From contig JAJVIH010000005.1 in the NCBI GenBank assembly GCA_022072125.1, forward strand, positions 1 to 55,513: a stretch of 55,513 bases of DNA, written 5' to 3'. Below the pieces are notes generated by a model. It made no database searches. It was given only the letters and a program-made list of their open reading frames with translations, and was not told where the DNA came from. Position numbers and translations under genes: made by a program. Shown in pieces: positions 11,201 through 20,030 of the stretch (within the stretch, counting starts at the first letter, position 1; each line of letters opens with the position of its first letter). Origin of the DNA: Myxococcota bacterium. GTDB lineage: Bacteria > Myxococcota > JAJVIH01.

Positions 11201-14200
11201 CACAGCACCTGGCCCATGTCGGTGCAGAAACCGGAGCCATCGCACATATCCGCCGCATTCAACAGTTCGTTTTCGGAACCAGCGCAGGAGTTCTGCACGC
11301 ACTCGGTTCCATTGGCGTACAGGCGGCAGGAGCCCGCGCCGTCACACGCGCCGTCCTGCTGGCAGGAGGAGGCTCCGTCATCCGAACATTCGCTGTCCGG
11401 GTCCTGGCCCGTGGCGATGGCGGAGCATTGACCGTCCGCCACGCCGTTTTTGGCGTAAGAGCAGGCTTTGCACAAACCGCCGCACGCGCTGTCGCAGCAC
11501 ACGCCATCGGTGCAGAAGTTGCTCTGGCATTGGTTGGCGGCGGCGCACGCCACGCCCTGGGCCTTCTTCGGCTGGCAGGTGTTCGCGCCGTCGCAATAAT
11601 GCGTGCTCACGCAGTCCGTATCGGAGACGCAGGTGTTGGCGCAGGAGGCGGAACCCGGAGCGCCCGTACACTTGTACGGCGCGCACGAGGTGGTGGAGTT
11701 GTCCACGCAGGTTCCCAGGCCGTTGCACTGATCGGCGTTGACCAGGGTTTCGTTCTCCACGCCCGTGCAGGAGTTCTGCTGGCAGACAACGCCGTTGGCG
11801 TACAGGCGGCAGGCGCCCGCGCCGTTGCACATGCCGTCCCGCTGGCAGGAGGAAGCGCCGTCGTCGGTGCATTCCGCATCGGGATCGGAGCCGGTCAGAA
11901 CGGGAGCGCACTGGCCATCCGGAGAGCCGGTCTTGGCCAGCACACAGGCTTTGCACAAACCGCCGCACGCACTGTCGCAGCACACGCCATCGGTGCAGAA
12001 GCTGCTTTGGCACTCGTTACCCAATGAACACACCACGCCCTGGGCCTTCTTCGGCTGGCAGGTGTTCGCGCCGTCGCAGTAATAACCGCTGACGCAATCG
12101 CTGTCGTCCACGCACGAGTTCGCGCACGCCGCCGATCCCGGGGCGCCCGTGCATTTGTACGGCGCGCACGAGGTGGTGTTGTTGTCCACGCAGGTTCCCG
12201 AACCGTTGCACTGGTCGGTGTTGACCAGGGTCTCGTTTTCCGCGCCCGTGCAGGAGTTCTGCTGGCAGATCGTTCCGTTGGCGTACATCCGGCAGGAACC
12301 GGCGCCATCGCAGTAGCCGTCATTGGCGCAGGAGGCGGCGCCTTGGTCCACGCATTCCGAATCGGGGTCCTGTCCGGATGGCACGGCGGCGCATTGACCA
12401 TTTGGAGCGCCGGATTTGGCCATGGAGCAGGCCTCGCAGAAGCCGTTGCAGGGGCTGTCGCAGCAGAAACCGTCGGCGCAGGAATTGCTCTGGCACTCGT
12501 TACCCAACGAACACGCCACGCCCTGGGCCTTCTTCGGCTGGCAGATGTTCGCGCCGTCGCAATAATGCGAGCTCACGCAATCCGAATCCAAAACGCAGGT
12601 GCTCGCGCAAGACGCGGATCCCGGCGCACCCGTGCATTTGAACGGCGCGCACGAGGTGGTGGAGTTGTCCATACAGGTTCCGGAACCGTTGCAGGTATCG
12701 GCGTTGACCAGCGTTTCGTTCTGCGCGCCGGTGCAGGAGTTCTGCACGCATTCAACGCCGTTGGCGTACAGGCGGCAGGCGCCCCCGCCGTTGCAGAAGC
12801 CATCCCGCAGGCAGGAGGCGGCGCCGTCGTCCGCGCATTCCGAATCGGGGTCTTGTCCGGTAGGCACGGCGGCGCATTGACCATTTGGAGCGCCGGTCTT
12901 GACGGCCGAACAGGCTTCGCAGAGGCCGTTACAGGCCAGGTCGCAGCAGAAACCATCCACGCAGTTGCCGCTGGTGCATTCGGCTCCGGAGGCGCAAACC
13001 GCCCCATTCGATTGTTTGGGGTCGCAGGAGCCTCCGTTACAATAGTGTGTGGACACACAATGGGCGTCAACGGTGCAAATCGTCCGGCAACCCGCGGCGC
13101 CGGGGGATCCTTCGCAAATATACGGCCCGCACTCCTCGACGGGTACGGATTGGCAACTGAAAACCTCCCCAGGCTGGCAGGTATACGCCGGCTGGAAGGT
13201 ATCGCTGTCCACGCAATAGTTCTGCGTGCATTCGGTGCCCGCCGCATAAATACGGCAATTGCGGGAGCCATTGCAGGAACCATCGGTGCTGCAGGCGGAA
13301 GGACCCTGATCCGTACATTCGCTGTCCGGGTCCTGGCCATCGGGCACGGCCTGGCACTGACCATCGGGCTGACCGGTTATCGCGTTGACGCAGGCCTCGC
13401 AGGTATTGTCGCAGGCCGCATTGCAGCATACGCCGTCGGCGCAGTGGTTGCTCAGGCACTGGGGATCCGCGGAACAAGCCGCCGCAAGGGGCTTGCGCCA
13501 GAAACATCTCGCGTCTCCATCCTTGCAATATTCGTTGATGGTCCACAAAACGGTCTGGGTCTGGTCAATCGGACCTTCCTCGCCATTACCGCCGCTGACC
13601 ACCGCCCGGTTGTGGGGCGCCCCTATGTATGCGGCGGACATATTGCGCAGGGCCACGGCGTTGGAAACCCCGCCATGTGTTTGCCACTGGTTTCCAAGGG
13701 GATCGTAAGAATGAATATCGCTGGTCAGGCTATCGCCAATCGCCAAGCCGCCGTACACGTCAAACCGGTTGCGGGATTCATTCCACCAATAAACCGCCGC
13801 GCCGGTTGGAGGGGGCCTTCCTCCCGGATTCAGATTGGTCCATGTCGCCGTGCCTGCATCGTATCTCCACGTATCATCCAGGTAGTTGGTTCCCTCTCTG
13901 CCGCCAAACAGCAAGACGGCATTAAACGCCGGAGAATAAACCATGGCGTGTTCGCGGCGCTGGGTGCCTGGGAATATGTCAAAGGTGATTGACTGGTCGA
14001 GAACATTGTACTTGATGATCTGGGCGGAGTCGGCTGGGACCATGGTTTCCCCACCCAGGATCATCAGGTAGCAGGAATCGAACTTGGCCATCTTTGCATG
14101 CGCAACCGCGACGCCTCCGGCGTTGGCCACTTGCAGGGACCATTCGCCCGCCACCGGATCAAACTTCCAGATGTCGTTGAGATTTGAACTGCCATCCGTG

Positions 14201-17200
14201 CCGCCGTACATGTAGATGCCCGCATTACAGCTATCCATGTAGGTCATGGCGTGCCCAAACCGCGCGGTGGGCTTTACGGAAGGATTCAGCAGCGTCCACT
14301 GGTTGGTGACAGGGTTATATTCATAGGTGTCATTCGTGGGTCCGTCGTTGTCTCCGCCAAAATAATAGGCCTTACCAGTGGAGGGGGCATAGGCCATCGC
14401 GGCGTACACCGCGTTGGCGGGATAAAGCGCGGGAGACTGGTTCTGGATCACATACGGACCTGCACATTGCTCATCGGTTGAGCAAATGAATCCGGAGGCG
14501 CAGACACCATTGCCGCAGAAGCTGGAGGAGCACTCGGAGTTCACGATGCAGGCTTGCCCATTCGGACGGGGAGGAACACATACGCCTCCGTCGCAAAAAT
14601 ATGGCGGCGCACAGTGGGAGGGCATGGAACAGGTCGTGCGGCAGCTCCCGGCTTCGCAGGAATAACCTGAACACATCGCCGGGGTGATGTTATTGTCAAC
14701 TTGCTCGTCGCAGTCGTCATCCAGGCCGTTGCACGATTCGCCAACCGGGGCGTAACAGGAGCCGGAGCCATTACAACTCCCGCAGACGCCCGAACCGAAA
14801 CACTCGTTTTTCGGATCGAGTCCCGGGGCGGCGGCGGCGCAAGAACCGCCGCCATTGCATACGGAACACATGGGGCACTCGGAATCGGGATCGGTATTGG
14901 TAAGAATATCGGCGCACACGCCGTCGGTCCCGCCGGTTTTGGCGGCGGAACAGGCCTGGCAACTTCCCGTGCAGATGGTGTTGCAGCAAACTCCATCCAC
15001 GCAATTGCCGGAGGCGCATTCAGTTCCTATCGTGCAGGACGCTCCATCGGCCTGCTGAGCCACGCACTGATTGGAGCCGTTGCAGTAGTTGCCCGGCGTG
15101 CAGTCGGCAAGGGTGGAGCAAGCCGTCAAACAACTGCCGCCGCCGCCGCACCGGAAAGGGGTGCAATCCGTCTGGCTTGGATTGCCGCAATCACCCGCGC
15201 CATCGCAAAAGGCCGTGCTATTCGCGAATTCGTTGTTCACACCGCTGCAGAAGGGATTGGCGCACTGGGTGGCGGGGCCATATTTGCGGCACTGCCCCGA
15301 ACCGTTGCACATGCCGTCGTCTCCGCACGAAGTAGGCGGCGAACTGGCGCAGTCATTGTGCGGATCGGTGTTATCGTATGCGGGCGCGCAGGTTCCGTTG
15401 GCCCCCCCAGTCAATGCGTTGGCGCAGGCCAGGCAGGGCTGGTTGCATGCGCTTTCGCAGCAGAAACCATCCACGCAAAAACCGTTGTTGCACTGGGCGC
15501 CGGTGACGCACGCATTGCCTTGTGTGCGCCCCATCACGAAAGCATAATCGCCGGTTCCCGCCAGATTACCCGGGTCATAATAATAACGGCTTTTGCTGGC
15601 GCGGGGATCCAGGTGCAATGGGTGAATGACCTGGGCCCTCCAATAAATAGACGGGAAAGGCGACGCTTCGAAGAGGGGGAACGTGCTGAAGCTCTGGGGC
15701 AACGACAACGGGACATTATTCGCTCCGCCGTTGGCGTCAACGCCCACGGGAATGAAGGGGCTCATGACCAGCCGGGCGCCGGGCGTCCAATAACCGCCAT
15801 CAATGGCGTTGAATCCGGGAAATCTCAGGTTGAAGCCGCTCGTCAGTTGATTGATCGAACCTGGCGGCATGGGAACGCCAATGTTTTTCATTTGCGTGAA
15901 ACGCCAGGCCCGGCCTTTACCGCCGCCGTGGTAAATCGTCACCGCGCCTTCGTAGTTGTTGCCATTGGTGTAGGTGGGGGCGCCCACCACGAAATCGGAA
16001 AATCCATCGCCGTTGGCGTCGCCGACGCCGGCGATTCCGCTGCCAAACTCCGTGGGAGGAGTAGGACCCGTATAGGTCAGCAGGGTCTGGTTCGACGGTC
16101 CGGACGGAGAACCATACATCACATAGACAAGACCATCATTGGATGAATAAAACGGCGTGCCAAAGGCGAAATCATTGAAGCCGTCGCCGTTGATGTCGCC
16201 GATGGGAGCGGCGCTATGCCCCATTTGGTTGCCTGCGCCGCCAAAGCTCCAGTCATCGGTGGTGTCAATCGCCGCGCCGCCCTTGTACCAGCGGACCACG
16301 CCATCGTTGCTGTTATAACCAGAGGCTGTAATGATGAAATCGTTGAAGCCATCGCCATCCGTGTCGCCGACGCCAGTGATGGTAACTTTGGAGCCGGCGA
16401 GTCCGAAACTGGAATTGATGGTGGCGGCGGGAACTGTCGAGGGGAGTTGGCCGGTCCCCACATCGTTCCGGCCTTCGTAAATGGTGACGGTCCCGCCGGT
16501 TTGCCGGCTCCCCACCGCGATATCGCCGTAACCGTCGCCGTTGATGTCGCCCAAATATCCGACCGCCATGCCCAAATTGACCTCGGCGTCTCCCATGACT
16601 TCCCAACCGGAGAACACCAGCGGATTGACGCCGGGCGACCCGGTGAAGAGAAGGGCCTTGCCATTTCCAGATGGATTGGGCTGCCCAATCAACAAATCGC
16701 CAAAACCATCCCGGTTGATATCTCCGATAGAGGCGATCGAGGCGCCAAAATGACTGACGGCGGGACCGGACAACGTATCGTTGGGAGTGGCCGGCAGGCC
16801 GCTCGCCCCGGTGCTGATATAAACATGCACATTGAAGGCATTGTTGCCGATGTCCACCTGGCTGATGGCGACATCGGAATACCCGTCGCCGTTGAAATCT
16901 CCGCCCGCGGCGGAAACGCCATACGCAAATCCGGAGGGCGCGGACGCCTGCCAGACGGGCGAACCCAACCCCGCGCCGCCGCCGTAAAACAGCCAAGCGT
17001 AGCCGGTATTGGCGTTGGGGTTGGTGAAAAGCGCGTCGTCGTAACCATCGCCATTGATATCGCCCACCCGGAAGGCGTTCTTTCCCATGGTGGTGTTATT
17101 GACATTGGGTTCGTATTGCCCGGTGGGTTGCAGCGGCGTTCCCAGGGGCCTGCCAAAAAACAACGACACACGGCCTTCCAGGGTCTGGCCGCCGGTGAAA

Positions 17201-19335
17201 TTGGGCGAACCCACCACCACGTCGGCGAAACCGTCGCCATTGAAATCCCCCACCGCGGGCCGGTGACCAAACCGGTGCTGCCCGGAGCCCAGGATTTCCT
17301 GGCGGGCGCCGCTGCTGTCGTCAAGAAACAGGGGTGAAGCGAAAGGAGGGTTTGACCGCATCCGGTAAACATTCACCACGCCGTTCGCATTGTTATAGAA
17401 ATCGTCGGAGACCACCACATCAGGCCAGCCGTCTCCGTCCACATCGCCCACATCCAGTTGATTGAAGGCCCCGGGATAAGGAGGGGACACCACCCGCGCC
17501 GGCGGGCCGCCGTAGCCATTGTTATCGGCGCCAGCCAGCCAGATTCTGATTTCCGTGTTTCCCGCATTCCAATCCGGCGAGGAGAAGATGATGTCCGTCC
17601 GCTTGTCGCCATCCAAATCCCCCACCTGACGGACAAATACTTCGCCGCTTGGAGAAGCAGGCACGATCAAAGGAGTGGCGTACGCCGTGGGCGGGGGGGT
17701 GGCCACTCCCTTGATATTGAAATATTTTCCCACGGACGGGGACCCGGCGATGAAGTCGCTCAAGCCATCCCGGTTGTAGTCGCCTGTCCACGCCACGGAT
17801 TCGCCGAAGCGATCTCCGCTCACAAAACTCAAACTCGAACCCAGGATGGTCGCGGTGTTGGTCAACAGAGAACCCGTGTTTCCGTAAAACACCGTGACTT
17901 TACCCTTGTTGACATCAAATCCCGGCGAACCTGCGATAAAATCGGCGAACCCGTCGCCGTTGCTGTCGCCAATCCCTTCCACCACCCAGCCCAGGTTGTC
18001 GCTTCCTGTTCCGGTGACGGTGCGGGTGGGCGTGGGTGCGACTCCGCCGGGATTGCTGCCCAGGAACAGGTCCACCTGCCCGCCGTTGCTATTGAGAAAC
18101 AACGAGCCTACCACCATGTCGCCCACGCCATCGTTATTGAAGTCGCCGATGCCGGCCACGTATGTGCCGTACTGGGCGGGGCCTGTGATGGTCTGGGTGG
18201 GGGTTGGGTCAAATCCGTTGGGATTGCCGTGGAAAACCAGCACCTTGGGAGGGCTGGCGTCCGGCATGCTCACGGCGAGGTCTCCAAAACCATCGCCATT
18301 CACATCGCCGATCGCATGGTTATGGTAACCCAGTTCAGCGGCGGCGATATTGGACTCATACAGCCAGGAGGGAGGGGTGATGACGGGGTCAATATGAATG
18401 GGGTACCGGGCGTCGCGATCATTCACGGCGATCACCACCGCGGAACGGGCGGGAGTCAGATCGCCCTTCGCGTTGACGCCGGTGGGCAGGGTTTCAACGG
18501 ACATGCGGGCGTCCAGTTTCCGGCCTGCTCCGTCGAAGACCTTCAGTTCCGTGTATTGCAGCACATCGCGTTTACCGTCGGTGAATACAACGGTCTGCCC
18601 GCCCTGCTCCGCGCGGGCTTGCATGCCATTGAACATCACGGTGACTTTCAGGCCGCCATCACCCGCGGGTTTGTCATCCACATAAAAGCCATGCTCCAGG
18701 CCATCGGCCAGGTTGCGGAAGTATTCGCGCACGCCCGGACGCTGGATCTCAATCCGTCCATTGCATTCGCCCGAAAGACCTTTTGGATCACTGGCGCCGC
18801 AATCCGGACGAATCAGTTTGCCGGCCAACGCGCCGGAAACCGGGCCCGCGCGCCCCACCCCGCCCAAACCAATTTTCAGCTTCCAGGACTGTTCCACGGG
18901 ACTGGTTTTTTTCCGGCCGGATTTTGAAGTTTCATAAGAGCGGACTTCCATCCCATCCGGGCTAATATTTCCCTGCAATCCACGGAAGGGATTCACTGCC
19001 TGATATCCGCCGCCCCGGTTTTCAATCCGCAGACGATCATGATTCAAACGTCCCGCGACGGATTGCATCCATGCCTGATTGACGGGGGGCTGGGTGGCGA
19101 GCGGCTTGCTGTCAAATACCGGATTAAAATTCCGCGATACGCCCGGTGCGGGCGCCGGAGCGGCCGGAGCGGCGGCGCCCGGAACAGGAGCGGAACCGGC
19201 TTTTTTAACGGGTGGTTCCTCGCCACACCCCGCCATAACCGCTGTTATCGCCGCCATCAAAACCGCAAACTGGAAATTGCGGCCACATGGAAGATTGCGG
19301 CCACATGAATGACCTATCCCCTGATTCTGCTTCAT
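5221..19335 (-). CDS. Giant modular surface lipoprotein: FG-GAP, kelch, Cys-rich, PKD and MYXO-CTERM-like parts
   Basis: One intact 4704-residue frame. A lipobox (VMAGC, Cys37) ends the signal peptide. Residues about 317-1155 hold 14 FG-GAP repeats of the type GDxNGDGxxD, enough for two seven-bladed propellers. Two and a half Cys-rich units follow (about 1270-1620) and include a MopE-like CNGLDDDCDEQVDN motif near 1535. Next come about six kelch repeats (1627-1940), ten Cys-rich units of about 160 residues (1945-3548), three invasin-like Ig domains and seven PKD-type domains (3549-4550). The C-terminus has PGCSC, a hydrophobic helix and RRRPRRRE, as in MYXO-CTERM sorting signals. A Shine-Dalgarno AGGTG lies 5 nt before the ATG. 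The signal peptide contains a tandem CGRN duplication (18-bp period, 19276-19307). A cell-surface adhesion or binding role is inferred. Confidence 0.95.
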   Translation of the reverse strand: MKQNQGIGHSCGRNLPCGRNFQFAVLMAAITAVMAGCGEEPPVKKAGSAPVPGAAAPAAPAPAPGVSRNFNPVFDSKPLATQPPVNQAWMQSVAGRLNHDRLRIENRGGGYQAVNPFRGLQGNISPDGMEVRSYETSKSGRKKTSPVEQSWKLKIGLGGVGRAGPVSGALAGKLIRPDCGASDPKGLSGECNGRIEIQRPGVREYFRNLADGLEHGFYVDDKPAGDGGLKVTVMFNGMQARAEQGGQTVVFTDGKRDVLQYTELKVFDGAGRKLDARMSVETLPTGVNAKGDLTPARSAVVIAVNDRDARYPIHIDPVITPPSWLYESNIAAAELGYHNHAIGDVNGDGFGDLAVSMPDASPPKVLVFHGNPNGFDPTPTQTITGPAQYGTYVAGIGDFNNDGVGDMVVGSLFLNSNGGQVDLFLGSNPGGVAPTPTRTVTGTGSDNLGWVVEGIGDSNGDGFADFIAGSPGFDVNKGKVTVFYGNTGSLLTNTATILGSSLSFVSGDRFGESVAWTGDYNRDGLSDFIAGSPSVGKYFNIKGVATPPPTAYATPLIVPASPSGEVFVRQVGDLDGDKRTDIIFSSPDWNAGNTEIRIWLAGADNNGYGGPPARVVSPPYPGAFNQLDVGDVDGDGWPDVVVSDDFYNNANGVVNVYRMRSNPPFASPLFLDDSSGARQEILGSGQHRFGHRPAVGDFNGDGFADVVVGSPNFTGGQTLEGRVSLFFGRPLGTPLQPTGQYEPNVNNTTMGKNAFRVGDINGDGYDDALFTNPNANTGYAWLFYGGGAGLGSPVWQASAPSGFAYGVSAAGGDFNGDGYSDVAISQVDIGNNAFNVHVYISTGASGLPATPNDTLSGPAVSHFGASIASIGDINRDGFGDLLIGQPNPSGNGKALLFTGSPGVNPLVFSGWEVMGDAEVNLGMAVGYLGDINGDGYGDIAVGSRQTGGTVTIYEGRNDVGTGQLPSTVPAATINSSFGLAGSKVTITGVGDTDGDGFNDFIITASGYNSNDGVVRWYKGGAAIDTTDDWSFGGAGNQMGHSAAPIGDINGDGFNDFAFGTPFYSSNDGLVYVMYGSPSGPSNQTLLTYTGPTPPTEFGSGIAGVGDANGDGFSDFVVGAPTYTNGNNYEGAVTIYHGGGKGRAWRFTQMKNIGVPMPPGSINQLTSGFNLRFPGFNAIDGGYWTPGARLVMSPFIPVGVDANGGANNVPLSLPQSFSTFPLFEASPFPSIYWRAQVIHPLHLDPRASKSRYYYDPGNLAGTGDYAFVMGRTQGNACVTGAQCNNGFCVDGFCCESACNQPCLACANALTGGANGTCAPAYDNTDPHNDCASSPPTSCGDDGMCNGSGQCRKYGPATQCANPFCSGVNNEFANSTAFCDGAGDCGNPSQTDCTPFRCGGGGSCLTACSTLADCTPGNYCNGSNQCVAQQADGASCTIGTECASGNCVDGVCCNTICTGSCQACSAAKTGGTDGVCADILTNTDPDSECPMCSVCNGGGSCAAAAPGLDPKNECFGSGVCGSCNGSGSCYAPVGESCNGLDDDCDEQVDNNITPAMCSGYSCEAGSCRTTCSMPSHCAPPYFCDGGVCVPPRPNGQACIVNSECSSSFCGNGVCASGFICSTDEQCAGPYVIQNQSPALYPANAVYAAMAYAPSTGKAYYFGGDNDGPTNDTYEYNPVTNQWTLLNPSVKPTARFGHAMTYMDSCNAGIYMYGGTDGSSNLNDIWKFDPVAGEWSLQVANAGGVAVAHAKMAKFDSCYLMILGGETMVPADSAQIIKYNVLDQSITFDIFPGTQRREHAMVYSPAFNAVLLFGGREGTNYLDDTWRYDAGTATWTNLNPGGRPPPTGAAVYWWNESRNRFDVYGGLAIGDSLTSDIHSYDPLGNQWQTHGGVSNAVALRNMSAAYIGAPHNRAVVSGGNGEEGPIDQTQTVLWTINEYCKDGDARCFWRKPLAAACSADPQCLSNHCADGVCCNAACDNTCEACVNAITGQPDGQCQAVPDGQDPDSECTDQGPSACSTDGSCNGSRNCRIYAAGTECTQNYCVDSDTFQPAYTCQPGEVFSCQSVPVEECGPYICEGSPGAAGCRTICTVDAHCVSTHYCNGGSCDPKQSNGAVCASGAECTSGNCVDGFCCDLACNGLCEACSAVKTGAPNGQCAAVPTGQDPDSECADDGAASCLRDGFCNGGGACRLYANGVECVQNSCTGAQNETLVNADTCNGSGTCMDNSTTSCAPFKCTGAPGSASCASTCVLDSDCVSSHYCDGANICQPKKAQGVACSLGNECQSNSCADGFCCDSPCNGFCEACSMAKSGAPNGQCAAVPSGQDPDSECVDQGAASCANDGYCDGAGSCRMYANGTICQQNSCTGAENETLVNTDQCNGSGTCVDNNTTSCAPYKCTGAPGSAACANSCVDDSDCVSGYYCDGANTCQPKKAQGVVCSLGNECQSSFCTDGVCCDSACGGLCKACVLAKTGSPDGQCAPVLTGSDPDAECTDDGASSCQRDGMCNGAGACRLYANGVVCQQNSCTGVENETLVNADQCNGLGTCVDNSTTSCAPYKCTGAPGSASCANTCVSDTDCVSTHYCDGANTCQPKKAQGVACAAANQCQSNFCTDGVCCDSACGGLCKACSYAKNGVADGQCSAIATGQDPDSECSDDGASSCQQDGACDGAGSCRLYANGTECVQNSCAGSENELLNAADMCDGSGFCTDMGQVLCAPFKCTGAPGAASCLSACTSDSDCVSGYFCDGASTCQPKKVDGDVCLANNECFSSFCTDGFCCNSVCNGLCEACSMAKSGAPNGQCAAVPSGQDPDAECVDDGTASCMKDGFCSGSRSCRLYANGTACLQNSCTGGENHILNSTDICDGAGACSDQGTVDCSPYRCAGVPGSAACLNSCTSDADCRSTHYCNGSNACVPKKLLGDTCAAANQCQSNFCTDGVCCENGCGGLCQACTAAKTGVADGNCRAVTFGSDPDNECTDDGAASCQQDGMCNGAGACRLYANGVVCQQNSCTGAENETLVNTDQCNGSGTCVDNATTSCAPYKCTGAPGSAACANTCASDTDCVSTHYCDGANTCQPKKAQGVACTAGNQCQSNFCTDGVCCDSACGGLCKACLAAKTGSPDGQCAPVLTGSDPDAECTDDGAPSCQRDGMCNGAGACRLYANGVVCQQNSCTGVENETLVNADQCNGLGTCVDNNTTSCAPYKCTGAPGSAACANTCVSDTDCVSTHYCDGANTCQPKKAQGMACAGDSQCGSNFCADGFCCDTACNGLCEACSLARNGAADGLCAPVPGGNDPDNECLDDGPASCMKNGSCSGARTCELYASGVECLQSSCMGAENEILNVPDTCSGSGVCDDMGVQSCYPYKCTGAPGSAACANSCVDDSDCVSGYYCDGANACQPKKAQGMVCTGANECQSNSCADGFCCDSACGGLCEACSLAKNGAANGLCAPVQNGTDPDNECLDDGAASCQQDGMCNGAGACRLYAAGTECLAQSCTGGTVDNAHQCDGAGLCLSQGTVQCSPYACNGPNCGAACVSDTECLPGYNCLMTACVPADTPAGPFILTAVPAIIPADGVSTTTITSTAIQRIGTGIVPDGTLITVSATSGTITTPDEDLGHPGIQVKTTAGVISFTLKSSTQIVTATVDAMSVLGNAAGQTTVDFANVKPAANAGSDFAVDERTLASLTGSGNDVNGQAVTFQWTQIAGQPISLSDNAISNPGFTAPAVIRADSSAVFRLVVRDAGGLFSDPDDVTVTIRNVVPVGEPFGTIVLTPNPASVIANGTAVSTISGPVRDKNSNPVPDGKLLTVTASTGLITTADASPGTPGVQVATSGGAISFTVRSPNVTGQSVVNAVVDEPGEASATTTVTWIPGPPALIGSVAVNPNTVNADGTSTVVLSAQNIRDAFGNTVANGTAITVQVQDSRLTVQGTPVANSGNMSVTLVAGTRRGSANVTVVGASESKSASVTLLNLPPVLTAPDTVDAEEGEVAFLTSSGSDPNGDTLSFQWTQISGSPVTLSAPSASSASFVSPMPIVGNQSLRFEVTLSDGEASVKKTVTVVVRDTKNRKPIANAGEDFAVDEGKDFQLDASLSKDDDGETLSYAWLQLSGPATVVSDPTSARPTLRAPAVNKDEEAIFQVVVNDGKEDSLPDTVKVTFRQVNIKPVANAGPPQTIEEGLAVTLDGSLSNDPDGDRLNFAWRQIAGTSVNLTGANATRATFTAPQVTADTVLRFELVVEDNSGSKSDPSTVDITVTDKPNRAPVANAGADLQVSEGDDVVLNGTQSSDPDNNPLTYRWTQTGGPTVTLNAEVPENPTFTAPRVQPGSETLQFQLIVNDGLVDSAPDTVQVTVANLPNNAPVADVVDISGQTFNEGATVTLDASRSSDADGDKLEFIWAQVSGDALGVSLSNTSVITFTAPTVTAPKSYGFRLVVNDGKTNSLPVDVTLNVANNINEPPVAVAALNKVSSVIEGDPVIREGDVVELSSAGSSDPNNDPLTYQWTQVSGPGVLLSDGSASAPVFTVPQIEDSSLFQFALVVRDDKGGQSNEAPVTLNVTAEICNPIKVVSYRMTVSAPDINPAAVVTFQADEEEIEVEITSGPARTFTIEAIDNRGRVIYRGETTVDLVGQSEVDLTIPLISGCENTALTGTGTGALTMALRVGVGNGKSLARIQSPGCSCALPEQGPHDGAPFTVAMVVMAGLWMALRRRPRRRE
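8690..13500 (-). repeat. Ten tandem Cys-rich coding repeats, about 480-bp period
   Basis: Inside the giant gene, units of about 160 codons repeat ten times. Each has the order CDGANTCQPKK, FCxDGxCCDSxC, CxxDGxCxGxxxCRLYANG, QNSCTGxEN, and CAPYKCTGAPGSAxC. Some copies are almost identical at DNA level. About 320 bp starting at 9642 match those starting at 11572 with a few substitutions, four units apart. More than 100 bp around 9181 match those around 12079, six units apart. The unit resembles Cys-rich repeats of myxobacterial surface proteins. Confidence 0.9.
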
Positions 19336-19459
19336 CGCTGCACCTGGCGTTACGGGCCGTGGTGGGAAATTGCCCGTCTTCCCCCCGGAACCTTTTTAGA
19401 CTACATCTACCTAACATGATGGGGATGGTCTGTTCAACCAGCGGTGATGGATATCACAC

Positions 19460-19473
19460 GTGACGGTTGTCAC
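19460..19473. promoter_or_regulatory. CRP/FNR-like palindrome upstream of the giant gene
   Basis: GTGAC-GGTT-GTCAC contains the two half-sites GTGA and TCAC spaced by 6 bp, the arrangement bound by CRP/FNR-family regulators. It lies about 125 bp upstream of the 19335 start, in the only gap before that operon. I saw no convincing -10/-35 pair between it and the gene; a TTGAAC at 19437-19432 lacks a good partner. Confidence 0.35.
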
Positions 19474-19631
19474 CTGACCGGGCGAGCACGGGGCGCCACA
19501 TCATCCGTTCAGGTCAAGACGATGGAGGGACCGGAGTTTGCCTTGGCGCGGCGTGCATTTTCATCGAACGCAAAGCCGGCTGGCCCCCGGCATGCCTGGC
19601 CGCGGCGCCCGCGCGGGAGCGATCCGGTCAA

Positions 19632-20030
19632 TCAGGAGTTCATGGGGCCCGCCGGCCCCGGCGCTTTCGCTGGCGGGGCGGATTCAGATGGTCTCTCCGG
19701 CGCCGCAACGCGGGAGGCGTCCATCCGCTCCGGAGAAGCAGCGGATGGAGGAGCGCTGGCGGATTTCCGGCGCGGACCGATGAGGAACACCCACGCCGCC
19801 TGAAACGCGATGATGGCCGCCCAGAACGCCAAAATGCGCGGCGCGGCGAAGGCCTGGCCGAATTTCGCCTGGTTGTACAGATTCTCCGCGACCAGCACGG
19901 CGCCGCAAACCAGAAATACGATGACATGGGCCTTGAGATTCGCCCTGGCGTCGTATCCGGATTCCAGCGCCGGACCATGGGGCCCGGCGCTGGAATCGGT
20001 GGACATTTGCGGTTGGGCCGCTTCGCTCAT
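19632..20030 (-). CDS. Small two-helix membrane protein
   Basis: 132 residues: a hydrophilic N-terminus, two hydrophobic helices (about 33-53 and 66-85) separated by a short polar loop, and a Pro/Ala/Ser-rich tail. The layout resembles 2TM-domain proteins, whose function is unknown. Its ATG overlaps the stop of the acyl-CoA dehydrogenase gene (ATGA), so it is translated from the same message. The tail is low complexity and probably disordered. A role in fatty-acid oxidation is suggested only by the coupling. Confidence 0.75.
   Translation of the reverse strand: MSEAAQPQMSTDSSAGPHGPALESGYDARANLKAHVIVFLVCGAVLVAENLYNQAKFGQAFAAPRILAFWAAIIAFQAAWVFLIGPRRKSASAPPSAASPERMDASRVAAPERPSESAPPAKAPGPAGPMNS

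Noticed and set aside
8690-13500. CRISPR array reading of the regular repeats
   Set aside because: The 480-bp period and continuous reading frame show coding repeats, and no cas genes are present.
5305-18927. Several long plus-strand open frames (about 490-690 codons) opposite the giant gene
   Set aside because: They are antisense shadows caused by GC-rich codon use. Their products have no recognisable domains, whereas the minus strand shows clear repeats and motifs throughout.
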